Position numbers and translations under genes: made by a program. Below are positions 18,200-27,360 of a DNA stretch of 64,000 bases, one piece after another; the stretch's first letter is position 1; each line of letters begins with the position of its first letter. Source of the stretch: Rhodohalobacter barkolensis. Lineage in GTDB: Bacteria > Bacteroidota > Rhodothermia > Balneolales > Balneolaceae. A model generated the notes under the pieces. The model did no database searches. It was not told the DNA's origin and saw only the letters and a list, made by a program, of their open reading frames with translations. The stretch spans positions 1,426,001 to 1,490,000 of the forward strand of contig NZ_PISP01000001.1 of assembly GCF_002834295.1 (NCBI RefSeq), given 5' to 3'.

Positions 18200-19456
18200 T
18201 CACTCACTGAATACAAGTTCATTTGGTAAATATCTTTCCAATTCAATCAATTGCAGATAGTAATTGCGCAGTGATTCGTAATATTGTTGCTGACCATTTA
18301 AATAGGTTCGTTGTGCTTCGAGTACACGAAGTAGGTCCAGCTCTCCCATTCGATACCCCTCTTGTGTCAGTTCAAGCAAACTTTCTGATCGATCCTGAAT
18401 AAAATCTCTGAACGAGATAATCGATTTCCTGCTGGTTTCGTAACTGTGCCAGGCATTCTCTGCCTGCTGTTTCAGCGACAAAACTGTTTCATTTACGCTC
18501 CACTCTTTTTGTCGATGTATGGCCCGTGCCTGTTTAACATTTCGGCTCTCATTCATGCCAAACCAAAGTGGAACAGAAATTCCGACTTCAAATCCATTAA
18601 AGTCGTATCCGGCACCAAAATCCTGTCGATAGTAGTTGATCCTCAAATCAGGTAAATAACTGCTTCTTGCTGCTTGAACACCGCGAAGTGCTGCATCAGA
18701 CTGGCTCACTGTTGACTGTACTTCCGGCAATTCACTCACGTTTTGCATCACCAAATCCTGTGAGATCTGTACATCAAAGAAAGAAAGCGTATCCGGATAA
18801 TTAATTCCGTATTGCTGTTGTTCGGGATCCAGACCGATCGCTGTAAACAGAGCATACCGTGATCGATTCTTTTCATCTTCAGCCCTGTTTAACTCATTTT
18901 CTGCATTGGTAAGCTGTATTTCGGCCTGTATTAAATCCAGTTCTGTCGACTCTCCAACCTCCAGCCTGGCCTCTGCAATCTCTTTCAGCTCTAGAGCTAA
19001 CCCTACCTCCTGCTCTTTGATCTGAACAAACTTTATCGCATATGCCAATTCGGTATACGCACTTTTTACACTAGCTCTGACACTCTTTTTCGTTGCTTCA
19101 AACTCCAAATCAGCCACACGAGTCTCCGTTCTCGCTTTTTGATTCTGATAGTAGCCTCTCAGTGGAAACGCAATTGTTTGAGACACCCCCCATCGCTGCT
19201 CGGAAAACAGATCCCCGTCTAGACCTTCCTTGAAGTAGTAAAGTTCCGGACTCTCCACCCCCCAAGCCATACGATGCTCCATCGATCGAACCTGAACCTC
19301 CTGCTCCATTCGATTTAATTCCGGATTGTTTTCGAACGCTTTTTGAAGGGCATCTTGTACCGACAATTCTGAAATCTGTGAAAAGCTGGCCGTTGGCAAA
19401 AAAAGTGATACCAGAACAAGTACGAATAGAATTTTTTTAACTTCTCCTAACATCAT
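18200..19456 (-). CDS. TolC-family outer membrane efflux protein
   Basis: 418 residues with a signal peptide (KKILFVLVLVSLFLPTASFSQ) and two repeats of the OEP domain. Each repeat is a long coiled-coil hairpin, e.g. ELDLIQAEIQLTNAENELNRAE in the first, and the second ends in a Leu/Arg-rich helix before ELERYLPNEL. It forms the trimeric outer-membrane duct of the efflux complex. It is the first gene of the leftward operon tolC-like, adaptor, pump, small membrane protein. An inverted repeat upstream (19552-19720) could be its control region. Confidence 0.93.
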   Translation of the reverse strand: MMLGEVKKILFVLVLVSLFLPTASFSQISELSVQDALQKAFENNPELNRMEQEVQVRSMEHRMAWGVESPELYYFKEGLDGDLFSEQRWGVSQTIAFPLRGYYQNQKARTETRVADLEFEATKKSVRASVKSAYTELAYAIKFVQIKEQEVGLALELKEIAEARLEVGESTELDLIQAEIQLTNAENELNRAEDEKNRSRYALFTAIGLDPEQQQYGINYPDTLSFFDVQISQDLVMQNVSELPEVQSTVSQSDAALRGVQAARSSYLPDLRINYYRQDFGAGYDFNGFEVGISVPLWFGMNESRNVKQARAIHRQKEWSVNETVLSLKQQAENAWHSYETSRKSIISFRDFIQDRSESLLELTQEGYRMGELDLLRVLEAQRTYLNGQQQYYESLRNYYLQLIELERYLPNELVFSE

Positions 19457-19788
19457 TCAAACTCCTGAAATTTATGATCAAACTACCCTATCTTAATTTT
19501 AGACAAATTTATCCATTATTCCTACATATTTATTGAGTAACCCTATTTTATATTGAGTTTAGATAAGATGATTTAGCTTCTGTTTTTATTTAATTTCAAT
19601 CCTGAAATATTATATCACTCCTCAGAAAACCTGCTTCGATGAGTAAAATAAAATCCGGCAATTAAAGATGAATTGTTTCAAAACCTTAACACCAATTGAA
19701 TCTTATCTAAACGACTCAATTCCATATTTTTTTAAGTCTCCATCTGCCTACATTCAATTTTCAACCAAAAATTAAAAAGGGAGAAGTC
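19457..19788. promoter_or_regulatory. Divergent control region of the efflux operon and the VOC gene, with an inverted repeat
   Basis: About 330 bases, AT-rich and non-coding. ATTGAGTTTAGATAAGAT (19552-19569) is repeated in inverted form at 19700-19720 with 3 extra bases. The short string TATTGAGT also occurs twice in direct orientation (19531 and 19551). Its place 95-265 bases in front of the efflux operon fits an operator pair or a small inserted repeat. No regulator gene lies next to it. Confidence 0.45.
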
Positions 19789-20178
19789 ATGGAAAATGAA
19801 AAAAAATCGGTAACGGTTGGGTGGTTTGAAATACCGGTTCGGGATATGGATCGGGCAGTTAAATTTTATAATGCCATTTTTGATACGAAACTGAGCATAC
19901 AGACTATTGAAGGGCTTGAAATGGCCTGGTTCCCATGGAATGAAGCGGGTAAAGGTGCAGGTGGCTCTTTGATAGCAGCAGGAAAGCACTATAAACCGAG
20001 TCATGAGGGTACACTCGTCTACTTTTCTTCACAGGATGTTGATGTTGAACTTCAAAGAGTAGAAAAAGCCGGTGGAAAGATTCTTCAGAAAAAAACTGAG
20101 ATTACACCCGATATCGGTTTTATGGCATTGATCGAAGATACTGAAGGAAACCGAATTGCACTGCACTCCCTACATTAA
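19789..20178 (+). CDS. VOC family protein (glyoxalase/bleomycin-resistance superfamily)
   Basis: 129 residues forming two beta-alpha-beta-beta-beta units. The first begins WFEIPVRDMDRAVKFYNAIF and the second is VYFSSQDVDVELQRVEKAGGKIL, ending in GFMALIEDTEGNRIALHS. These are the usual signatures of vicinal-oxygen-chelate proteins, which hold a metal or a small ligand. The specific reaction is unknown; the E-x-N-R end motif is like that of many uncharacterised PhnB-like or YaeR-like members. Its AAAGGGAG stretch 8-14 bases before the ATG is one of the few good Shine-Dalgarno sites in the window. It stands alone. Confidence 0.88.
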   Translation: MENEKKSVTVGWFEIPVRDMDRAVKFYNAIFDTKLSIQTIEGLEMAWFPWNEAGKGAGGSLIAAGKHYKPSHEGTLVYFSSQDVDVELQRVEKAGGKILQKKTEITPDIGFMALIEDTEGNRIALHSLH

Positions 20179-20347
20179 GAGATAAGCTTTCCCTGATCTA
20201 ATTCCATATTTAACATTGTTTCCAATTTTATCAGATTCAATTATGGCATATGGATCAAGAAACCGGCTCATATTTGTATAACAAATCCGATCTCATTTCG
20301 TATTGGAATAGTGAAGTGTAAGTGGAATCAAAAATCCCCTCAACAAA

Positions 20348-21130
20348 ATGTTATTCAACACTTTATCTGTTCTAAAGAAAAACGATAACAGTACGCATCA
20401 ACCGTTTCAATTTTCATACCTAACCATACTGGGTCTGATAACTGCTCTTCTACTTATCACTGGCTGTGACCTGACCGACAGTGATCAAGATGCAACTATT
20501 TTTGAAACAGATTTCAGAAGTGAAAACACAGATTGGGACCCTTTTTATACCGGTTATACGGTTAGCGACGAAGAGAACATGGAGTTCGACAACGGTATAA
20601 AACCACTTCCTGAACCATTAAACAGCTCGGAGAATGGTTACTACATAACGGCACTAAACCGAAGTGACAATGTGAAAATGCTTCTTAGAAATCGAATAGA
20701 TGGGCTCGATCCAAATACAACATACAGCGTTCGATTTACGGTACGTTTTGCAACCGAGGAACCATCCGGTTGTGCGGGAGTAGGCGGAGCACCGGGAGAA
20801 GCTGTTAAAGTCATTGCAGATGCATCCGAAGTTCGGCCTGAGCCAATCATTGAGAATGAAGGAGATGACGGATACTATCTTTTGAATATTCAATATATGG
20901 GTGACTCTCAGGAATGGTATCAGAATGCAATCATGGGAAATATTGCAAACAGCCGCGAATGTGAAGATGGAGAAGAGTTCGAAATTAAGGAAGTCACTTC
21001 CGGGCTGAGTCACAGCACGGTTACAACCAATGAAAATGGTGAAGCCTGGCTTATGTTTGGTACACGTTCGGGCTTTGAAGGTCAAACAGAACTTTATTAC
21101 ACCTATTTTAAAGCAGAGTTCAGAAAGTAG
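20348..21130 (+). CDS. Secreted lipoprotein, probable beta-sandwich, function unknown
   Basis: 260 residues. A 30-residue polar start is followed by the hydrophobic stretch YLTILGLITALLLITGC, whose final Cys fits a lipobox; the true start may be later than 20348, but no better codon is close. The mature part opens FETDFRSENTDWDPFYTGY and contains LDPNTTYSVRFTVRFAT, wording typical of jelly-roll carbohydrate-binding modules, plus acidic clusters. Four cysteines are present. It could bind sugars or another surface ligand; this is inference. No neighbouring gene gives a functional hint. Confidence 0.65.
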   Translation: MLFNTLSVLKKNDNSTHQPFQFSYLTILGLITALLLITGCDLTDSDQDATIFETDFRSENTDWDPFYTGYTVSDEENMEFDNGIKPLPEPLNSSENGYYITALNRSDNVKMLLRNRIDGLDPNTTYSVRFTVRFATEEPSGCAGVGGAPGEAVKVIADASEVRPEPIIENEGDDGYYLLNIQYMGDSQEWYQNAIMGNIANSRECEDGEEFEIKEVTSGLSHSTVTTNENGEAWLMFGTRSGFEGQTELYYTYFKAEFRK

Positions 21131-21204
21131 TTCACTCTTTCCCAATGAATTAGCTTAAATTCTTGTTGGTAGTAGGCCAAAGGTGAATCATATATCAATA
21201 ACGA

Positions 21205-22218
21205 ATGAGTCTTAAAAAACCCGGTACACCATTCTCAATTCTGGATCTGGCAGTTGTGACGGAAGGCAGTTCTATTTCAGGAGCGATTTCTAACAGCAGA
21301 GACCTGGCAATACAAGCGGAGGATCTCGGCTACAATCGTTTCTGGATGGCAGAGCATCATAACATGGAGAATATTGCCAGTTCTGCCACCTCCGTTCTCC
21401 TTGGACACATTGCCGAGGCAACCACCAAAATCCGTGTTGGGTCCGGAGGAGTGATGTTGCCCAATCACTCACCTCTGGTGATTGCTGAACAGTTTGGAAC
21501 CCTCGCCTCGATCTATCCGGGACGAATTGATCTTGGACTAGGTCGAGCACCGGGTACAGATCAGGTTACTGCCAACGCCATTCGAAGCGATCGCATGCAG
21601 CAGGTTCAAAAATTTCCTGAACATATCAAGCAGCTTCAAAAGTACTTATCTACTGAAAACAGCACCGCTGCGGTACGGGCTTTTCCCGGCGAAGGCACTG
21701 AAATTCCGATCTGGATATTAGGCTCCAGTACAGACAGTGCATTTCTGGCCGCCGAGTTGGGTCTGCCCTATGCATTTGCCAGCCATTTTGCTCCTCAGCA
21801 ATTAATGCCTGCCATTCAGCTATACCGCAGACATTTTAAACCATCCAAACAGCTCGATTCACCCTACATCATGCCTCTCGTAAATATTATAGCGTCTGAA
21901 ACGGATGAGCAGGCAGAATATCTTTCCACATCCATGAAGCAGATGTTTATGGGTGTCATCACAGGTGAGCGTAAACCGATGCCACCTCCTGTGGACGATA
22001 TGGACTCCATCTGGAATGAGCACGTAAAGTATGGAGTCAACCAGATGCTTACCTACTCTTTCATCGGCAGTAAAGAAACCATCGAAAAAGATGTAAACCA
22101 TTTTATTGATCAAACCGGTGCAGATGAAATTATGATAGCCTCTTACATTTACGATCATAATGAAAGGGTGAAATCACACCGCCTTTTCTCTGAAGTAATG
22201 AGTGCAACATTTGCCTGA
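21205..22218 (+). CDS. LLM class flavin-dependent oxidoreductase (luciferase-like)
   Basis: 337 residues with a TIM barrel of the bacterial luciferase superfamily. Landmarks are LGYNRFWMAEHHNMENIASS (strand 2, residues about 40-58), TKIRVGSGGVMLPNHSPLVIAEQFGTL, and YPGRIDLGLGRAPGTD, which together define the MsnO8/YhbW-type subgroup. These use FMNH2 and oxygen to oxidise small organic substrates; which substrate is not evident. A PILGSS-like motif (IWILGSSTDSA) near residue 168 supports flavin binding. It sits 74 bases after a lipoprotein gene and about 120 before purE. Confidence 0.92.
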   Translation: MSLKKPGTPFSILDLAVVTEGSSISGAISNSRDLAIQAEDLGYNRFWMAEHHNMENIASSATSVLLGHIAEATTKIRVGSGGVMLPNHSPLVIAEQFGTLASIYPGRIDLGLGRAPGTDQVTANAIRSDRMQQVQKFPEHIKQLQKYLSTENSTAAVRAFPGEGTEIPIWILGSSTDSAFLAAELGLPYAFASHFAPQQLMPAIQLYRRHFKPSKQLDSPYIMPLVNIIASETDEQAEYLSTSMKQMFMGVITGERKPMPPPVDDMDSIWNEHVKYGVNQMLTYSFIGSKETIEKDVNHFIDQTGADEIMIASYIYDHNERVKSHRLFSEVMSATFA

Positions 22219-22337
22219 TGATAATCGGCTTAATTTTTATCAAAATTTTCTTCCTCAATTTCGTAGCGCAATTCGTACATTCTTGTTGAAACTTTTTTTC
22301 ATGATTGAGTCTAAATATCAAACAACAAGCAAAAGTT

Positions 22338-22826
22338 ATGAGCAGTAAACCAATTGTAGGCGTAGTAATGGGCAGCGACAGCGACTGGCCAACCATGAAA
22401 GAGGCAACGGAAATTTTAGATCATTTCGGAGTTCCTTACGAAAAACAGGTCGTTTCTGCGCATCGAACACCTGATGTTATGGCAGAGTATGGATCCCTCG
22501 CCCGTGAACGTGGATTAAAAGTGATCATTGCCGGTGCCGGTGGTGCCGCTCACCTTCCCGGAATGCTTGCCGCTTACACTACACTCCCGGTAATTGGCGT
22601 GCCTGTGAAGACAACAGCACTTGGCGGACTCGACAGCCTCTACTCGATAGTACAGATGCCTAACGGTGTGCCCGTAGCCACAGTTGCAATTGGAAAGGCT
22701 CGCAATGCCGGCCTGCTCTCTGTGCGGATGTTGAGCATGAATGATTCGGCTCTGGCCGATAAACTTGACGATTACCATCTCAGCATGGCGGATGAATCGA
22801 TCGAAAAAACCAAAAATCTGAAGTAG
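22338..22826 (+). CDS. purE: 5-(carboxyamino)imidazole ribonucleotide mutase
   Basis: 162 residues from the ATG at 22338; an in-frame TTG 33 bases upstream is less likely. The class I PurE signature [13 protein letters not shown] is at residues 8-20 and SAHRTPDVM at about 40-48. The [25 protein letters not shown] region forms the CAIR-binding pocket. It converts N5-CAIR made by PurK to CAIR. The two genes are 12 kb apart here. An NlpE-like gene begins 9 bases later and may share the transcript. Confidence 0.96.
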   Translation: MSSKPIVGVVMGSDSDWPTMKEATEILDHFGVPYEKQVVSAHRTPDVMAEYGSLARERGLKVIIAGAGGAAHLPGMLAAYTTLPVIGVPVKTTALGGLDSLYSIVQMPNGVPVATVAIGKARNAGLLSVRMLSMNDSALADKLDDYHLSMADESIEKTKNLK

Positions 22827-22835
22827 TTACGTCAA

Positions 22836-23585
22836 TTGAAAAATAAAGTTATCAATATCACAATTCTGGTTCTGCTAGCAGTTTTTATCCTCTTCCGGGT
22901 AAATACTGCATTGAATCAGATGAACAGTGACGATCAACAACCGTCACAATCTATTGAAGAATTTCCCACTGTATTTACAGGAGTAATGCCTTGTGCAGAT
23001 TGTCCGGGTATAGAATCCACTGTGTTGATTGAAGAAGAAAGTTTCACGGAGTGGAGTCACTATCAGGATCGTGGAGATAATCTCTACCAGGTGGATGGTA
23101 ACTGGAGTTTTTCAGGAGACACACTTAAACTCTATCGCGTTGAAGGCGAATTACATAAAGCATTTTTATACAGTAAAGATCAACTGCAGCTTCTGGATCG
23201 TGATCTTCAATCGATATCGAGTGAACTTGAAGATCAATATAGCCTCACCCGATCGCCCGAAGAGGAATCCATTCGCAGCAGGCATGCTGAACTTCGACGA
23301 AACGGGATCAATTTTTTAGCCAGCGGTAATGAACCCTTTTGGTCTGTACACGTTAATTTTGAGAGTGATTTGATCTATAAAACTCCTGAAGAGGAACAAA
23401 CTTTTTCTTTCTCTGACGTTACTGAATCTAAGGAAGAGGATCAGACTCTATACAGCAACGAAACACTTCAGCTAAATGTATCGTCGGGCTACTGCAGGGA
23501 TTCCATGAGTGGGTTTCTGTTTACCCACAAAGTTACCCTTCAGATCAACAGTCGGGAACTGAGTGGTTGCGGAAGATACCTCTAA
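22836..23585 (+). CDS. Membrane-anchored NlpE-like protein with a second COG3650-type domain
   Basis: 249 residues from a TTG codon; the next ATG (22920) would remove the N-terminal membrane segment (INITILVLLAVFILF), so TTG is preferred. Residues about 45-140 look like the NlpE N-terminal barrel, with its signature G-V-M-P-C-A-D-C-P-G-I-E holding a CxxC pair. The remaining part begins LASGNEPFWSVHV, the hallmark of a COG3650-type domain often found with META/HslJ and NlpE domains. NlpE senses surface contact and copper stress in enterics; a similar envelope role is possible but not shown. It is a signal-anchor form, not a lipoprotein. Confidence 0.75.
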   Translation: MKNKVINITILVLLAVFILFRVNTALNQMNSDDQQPSQSIEEFPTVFTGVMPCADCPGIESTVLIEEESFTEWSHYQDRGDNLYQVDGNWSFSGDTLKLYRVEGELHKAFLYSKDQLQLLDRDLQSISSELEDQYSLTRSPEEESIRSRHAELRRNGINFLASGNEPFWSVHVNFESDLIYKTPEEEQTFSFSDVTESKEEDQTLYSNETLQLNVSSGYCRDSMSGFLFTHKVTLQINSRELSGCGRYL

Positions 23586-23591
23586 CTTGGT

Positions 23592-24344
23592 CTAAGTTTT
23601 GGCGAGCTTTCTGTTGTGCTCAATGATTCTGTGATAAGCTTCCAGAACGGCTTCCGTTGTATTTTTTTCAATCACCGTTCCATGCTGTTTTGCAATTTCC
23701 CGGGCATTGAGAGGAGCAAATGCCAGCTTCACCGCTTTTAGCGCCGGTACATCTCCGCTGCTGTCACCGATGTAACCCATCTTATCCAAAGGAATATCCA
23801 GTGCTTTGCTCAGTAGTTTAAATCCCTGAAGTTTGTCGTTACCCGGCATCAGGGTATTCACGGAAATGTCTGTAGCATGAACTTCCAGTCCCGGAAAGTC
23901 CCGGCTTACCTTGTTCAAAATCAAATCATGCAATTTTTTAATGACCTCTTGGTCCATACCGACAATTCCGGCATCCATCATTTTAGTAAACTCAAGATTG
24001 ATTCCGGGATAATCGGGAAGAACTTCTGTTGTGAGCCACTTTTTCATCTGTCGGATCGGTTCAATTGCCCCATTCTCGGTACTGATGGCTGTTTCAAACC
24101 GATGACCTTCCCAGTGAAAAACCCCTGCACTTTCAAAAACAAACGGTAACCGAATATCCAGCCATTGAGCAACTGCTTCGGCATATGGAAATGGACGACC
24201 GGTACAGATTGTAAGTGGCGGAATCAGATCTGACGTTCTGCTCTCAACATTCAGCTTTCTGATTTCATTAATCGCTTCCCAATCGGGAGTTTTAAACGGT
24301 TCAGATATGCATCCATCAAGATCTGTTACAAATAGTTTGATCAT
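23592..24344 (-). CDS. HAD family hydrolase, subclass IIB
   Basis: 250 residues. Motif I is FVTDLDGC (residues 5-12) with both aspartates. Motif II is the Thr in TICTGRP (about 46-52). Motif III/IV is GYIGDSSGDVPAL (about 191-203) after a lysine in GNDKLQGFKLL. This matches Cof/SPP-like phosphatases that act on sugar phosphates or phosphoglycolate. The cap domain is between residues about 85 and 170. The substrate is unknown; a trehalose- or mannosyl-phosphoglycerate-type substrate would be plausible in a salt-adapted organism, but this is only a guess. It converges on the NlpE-like gene with 6 bases between stops. Confidence 0.87.
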   Translation of the reverse strand: MIKLFVTDLDGCISEPFKTPDWEAINEIRKLNVESRTSDLIPPLTICTGRPFPYAEAVAQWLDIRLPFVFESAGVFHWEGHRFETAISTENGAIEPIRQMKKWLTTEVLPDYPGINLEFTKMMDAGIVGMDQEVIKKLHDLILNKVSRDFPGLEVHATDISVNTLMPGNDKLQGFKLLSKALDIPLDKMGYIGDSSGDVPALKAVKLAFAPLNAREIAKQHGTVIEKNTTEAVLEAYHRIIEHNRKLAKT

Positions 24345-24363
24345 TACAGTTCGTTCTCAGTAC

Positions 24364-25383
24364 TTAGTTATCACTGTTTCTGTTTAGGTGATCCGGAAAG
24401 AAGAGTCCGATAACAAAAAGGATCAGGCCAATCATAAGTAAAATTTGATACCTATTTTCATAATCGGCGTACTCCTGACTGGAGAATTCACCTCTTTCCA
24501 ACTCATCAAGTCTGGCAAAAAAAGGTTCAATATTATCACTTCCTGACCGGATAGCATAAAACTCTCCACCTCCGCTATTCGCAATTCTTCTCATCGTATT
24601 CTCTTCGAGCCGGGTGGTTACGGTGTTACTCTGCCGATCGCGATGATAACCCGTCATTCGTCCCTGTTCATCATAGATGGGGATAGGGCCACCCTCCGTT
24701 GTTCCTATGCCAACTGTAAATACGGTTACACCCCGTTCAGTCAGTTGATCCAGTGTCTCGTCATAATCCGGACCATGATTTTCACCATCACCAATAAAGA
24801 GTAACACATTTGATGCATTCTGTCTTTCAACGGAATCAAAAACTTCTATTGCACGCTCCATGGCCGACTGAAAATTACTTCCGGGTACCGGCATCTGATC
24901 CGTGTTGGCAACATCCAGAAATAGTCGAAGAGCAGAATAATCCGTTGTGATGGGTGCCTGAACATATGCTTCACCAGAAAAAACAATCAGCCCGATCCGG
25001 TCTCCTGCAAGCCTGTTTACCAATCGATTGACTTCAAACTTTGCTTTGTCTAATCGGCTTGGGCGAACATCTTCCGCATTCATGCTTCGCGACAGATCCA
25101 GGGCAACCATTATGTTCAGTCCCGAACGCTGAATCTCCCTGACTTCCGTCCCAATTTTGGGCCCGGCAAGTGCAATTATGAAAAAGAGAAGAGCAGCCAG
25201 TATGCTGAACATGCGGACTTTATCTCCCGTACTCCAGAAATTTTTTCGCAACTGGTTGATCAACCGGTCATCAAACAGTTTTTCTCTTTTCTTGCGCTGT
25301 TGTAATCTAAACCAATAGTACAGAGCATACAGAACCGGAAGAAGCAGTAAAAACCATAAATAGGAGCTGTTTTCCCAAATCAT
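24364..25383 (-). CDS. VWA domain membrane protein (BatB-like)
   Basis: 339 residues. Two N-terminal membrane segments (about 8-25 and 58-76) precede a von Willebrand A domain with an intact MIDAS: DLSRSMNAEDV (D-x-S-x-S, about 94-104), T in PITTDYSAL and D in FIGDGENHGPD. A last helix (about 312-330) and short tail follow. This is the layout of BatA/BatB proteins of Bacteroides-type aerotolerance operons, which usually also carry an MoxR ATPase and a DUF58 protein. None of those partners is next to it here, so it is either isolated or the operon is split. It begins 20 bases before the HAD gene on the same strand. Confidence 0.88.
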   Translation of the reverse strand: MIWENSSYLWFLLLLPVLYALYYWFRLQQRKKREKLFDDRLINQLRKNFWSTGDKVRMFSILAALLFFIIALAGPKIGTEVREIQRSGLNIMVALDLSRSMNAEDVRPSRLDKAKFEVNRLVNRLAGDRIGLIVFSGEAYVQAPITTDYSALRLFLDVANTDQMPVPGSNFQSAMERAIEVFDSVERQNASNVLLFIGDGENHGPDYDETLDQLTERGVTVFTVGIGTTEGGPIPIYDEQGRMTGYHRDRQSNTVTTRLEENTMRRIANSGGGEFYAIRSGSDNIEPFFARLDELERGEFSSQEYADYENRYQILLMIGLILFVIGLFFPDHLNRNSDN

Positions 25384-25536
25384 AGAATGAAATTTGTTTT
25401 AAAGCTGATAAAAGATAGCACACTTTTTACAGAAGACGAATGCAGAATCTAAGTTTAACAGCGCTATGAGATATTCAGCCAATTAACCTAACGCTCTTCA
25501 TCAAGCACTGGTATTTTTTAACGCAAACATCGTTTC

Positions 25537-26847
25537 TTAAAAGGATTCGCCTGCCTCCAGATGATGTTTCTCCTCAGCAGGTGCTATTTTAAACAACCAG
25601 AAAATACCCGACAGCACCAGCAGTCCGGAAAATATTGCCATCGTCTCTCTCAATGAGAGGATATCAAACTCCAAAATCAGCGCCGCAACGGTAACGGAAA
25701 TGGATTGTGCCAGCGTAAAGAGTAACCATTCCAGGCTAAATACCCGTCCGCGATATTGATCCGGTGCACGGCGCTGAACTAAAACCGTACTCATCACCCA
25801 GTTTGATCCTGAGGCCATGTGCGCCAGCATTACAAAAAGTCCCATCCAGAACAGCATCTCAGAGTAGCTGACAAATGCATACATCAATCCGGCACTGATC
25901 ATAAAAAATCCCATTCCTTTTACCCAGGAATTTTCCCGTTTAAACACTCTGCGTCCCACAACAGGACCGATTCCCGTTCCGATTCCCCTGGCCGCATATA
26001 GAATTCCCAGACCAATACTGCCCATCATCAAAACGTCCTCGGCCACAATAATCAACATGTAAACCAGGGCTCCGATACACATTGTAAATGTACCTTTTGC
26101 GAGAGTTGGCCTTAATACATCTTTATTGGTCCGCAAATACACAATCCCATCCCGGATTCCGTGAAGCGGATTTCGGGTTCTGTGTTTCTCCTCAGACGAC
26201 ATCATTTGTTGAGGAATCTCAGCTTTGTAAATGAACCAGGATGAAACCATATAAGTAATCGCATTGATCAGAAATACAAGATCTGTCCCCAGCCATTCTG
26301 TAGCGAAACCGCCAAGTGCCATACCGGAAGTAAAGATGATACTCCATGATGCAGCCGAGAGTATGTTGGCGTTTACTAACTCCCCGGGCGTTGTAACATT
26401 TGGAATGGATGAGGTTTTGGCCGGTTCAAAAATTGCCGAAAATGCCATTTGAATGGCAATTAGCAGATAGGCCAGCCAAAGCAGTGACTCAGACGAAATA
26501 AAAATAAACCCAAGTACGACCACTCCCCGAATGATATCGCACCAGATCATCAGCTGACGTCGATTGAACCGGTCTGTAATGTACCCGGCGATGGGTGAAA
26601 AGGATGCCAGACTCAGCATCTTTACCACGATGATCAACCCAAGCAGTAGTTCTGATCCGCTGTACCTCTGAATGATTGCGTATACCGCAAGAATCCCAAA
26701 CCAATCGCCGAAATTAGATATAATCTGAGCCAGCCATAATCTTCTGTAATCGTGATTATTGCGAACTAAATCTAAATATGGCTTGATTTTACTTTTCAAC
26801 AGTGTTTTTGATTTGCAGAGCAGGTTCGGATCATCAATTGAAATCAC
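25537..26847 (-). CDS. MFS transporter
   Basis: 436 residues with about 12 hydrophobic segments and a short polar N-terminus. The loop after helix 2 reads GYITDRFNRRQLMIW, the MFS signature G-x-x-x-D-R-x-x-R-R. The LWLAQIISNFGDWFGILAVY opening and overall layout match the MFS_3 (enterobactin exporter/macrolide efflux-like) group. The start codon is GTG at 26847. The substrate is unknown. It lies 48 bases after dut on the same strand, and a 153-base gap separates it from the VWA gene. Confidence 0.9.
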   Translation of the reverse strand: MISIDDPNLLCKSKTLLKSKIKPYLDLVRNNHDYRRLWLAQIISNFGDWFGILAVYAIIQRYSGSELLLGLIIVVKMLSLASFSPIAGYITDRFNRRQLMIWCDIIRGVVVLGFIFISSESLLWLAYLLIAIQMAFSAIFEPAKTSSIPNVTTPGELVNANILSAASWSIIFTSGMALGGFATEWLGTDLVFLINAITYMVSSWFIYKAEIPQQMMSSEEKHRTRNPLHGIRDGIVYLRTNKDVLRPTLAKGTFTMCIGALVYMLIIVAEDVLMMGSIGLGILYAARGIGTGIGPVVGRRVFKRENSWVKGMGFFMISAGLMYAFVSYSEMLFWMGLFVMLAHMASGSNWVMSTVLVQRRAPDQYRGRVFSLEWLLFTLAQSISVTVAALILEFDILSLRETMAIFSGLLVLSGIFWLFKIAPAEEKHHLEAGESF

Positions 26848-26895
26848 AGAATTGAGGACAGGAATAACCGGTGCTTACGTTGATGAATGTTTCAT

Positions 26896-27360
26896 CTATT
26901 TAACCCCGGTACTTCCAAAACCGCCTTCACCGCGGTTGGATTCGGGAAGAGTTTCAGCCGCCTCTTCAATTTCAGGCTGATAAACGGGAGCTATAACCAT
27001 TTGAGCAATTCGATCGCCGTGTTTAATCACAAAGGGTTCGTCACCATGGTTAATCGCGAGTACCTTTACTTCGCCCCGATAGTCGGAATCAATTGTGCCG
27101 GGAGAATTTAACATGGTAATCCCCTGTTTATAGGCAAGACCGCTTCTTGGACGTATCTGTGCTTCGTAACCGTGTGTAAGCGCCATCTGTAAACCGGTAG
27201 GAATCAAGTCTCGCTCGCCCGGTTTAAGTGTTTTCGGCTCAGTTAGTGCAGCACGAATATCCATACCAGCGGCTTCATCACTTTCGTAAGAAGGCAGAGG
27301 TAAATCCCCCGCATGATCCAGTTTTTTGAAATAGATTTTAATCTTGTCCCCTGCGTTCAT
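26896..27360 (-). CDS. dut: dUTP diphosphatase
   Basis: 154 residues, homotrimeric dUTPase. The five conserved motifs are all present: GMDIRA (I), RSGLA (II), [11 protein letters not shown] (III), GDRIAQMVI (IV) and [10 protein letters not shown] (V). It hydrolyses dUTP to dUMP and PPi, giving the thymidylate precursor and keeping uracil out of DNA. Its first 23 bases overlap the end of the DUF3108 gene, so the two are translationally linked. A separate dCTP deaminase that supplies dUTP or dUMP is 11 kb to the right (38285-39496). Confidence 0.97.
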   Translation of the reverse strand: MNAGDKIKIYFKKLDHAGDLPLPSYESDEAAGMDIRAALTEPKTLKPGERDLIPTGLQMALTHGYEAQIRPRSGLAYKQGITMLNSPGTIDSDYRGEVKVLAINHGDEPFVIKHGDRIAQMVIAPVYQPEIEEAAETLPESNRGEGGFGSTGVK

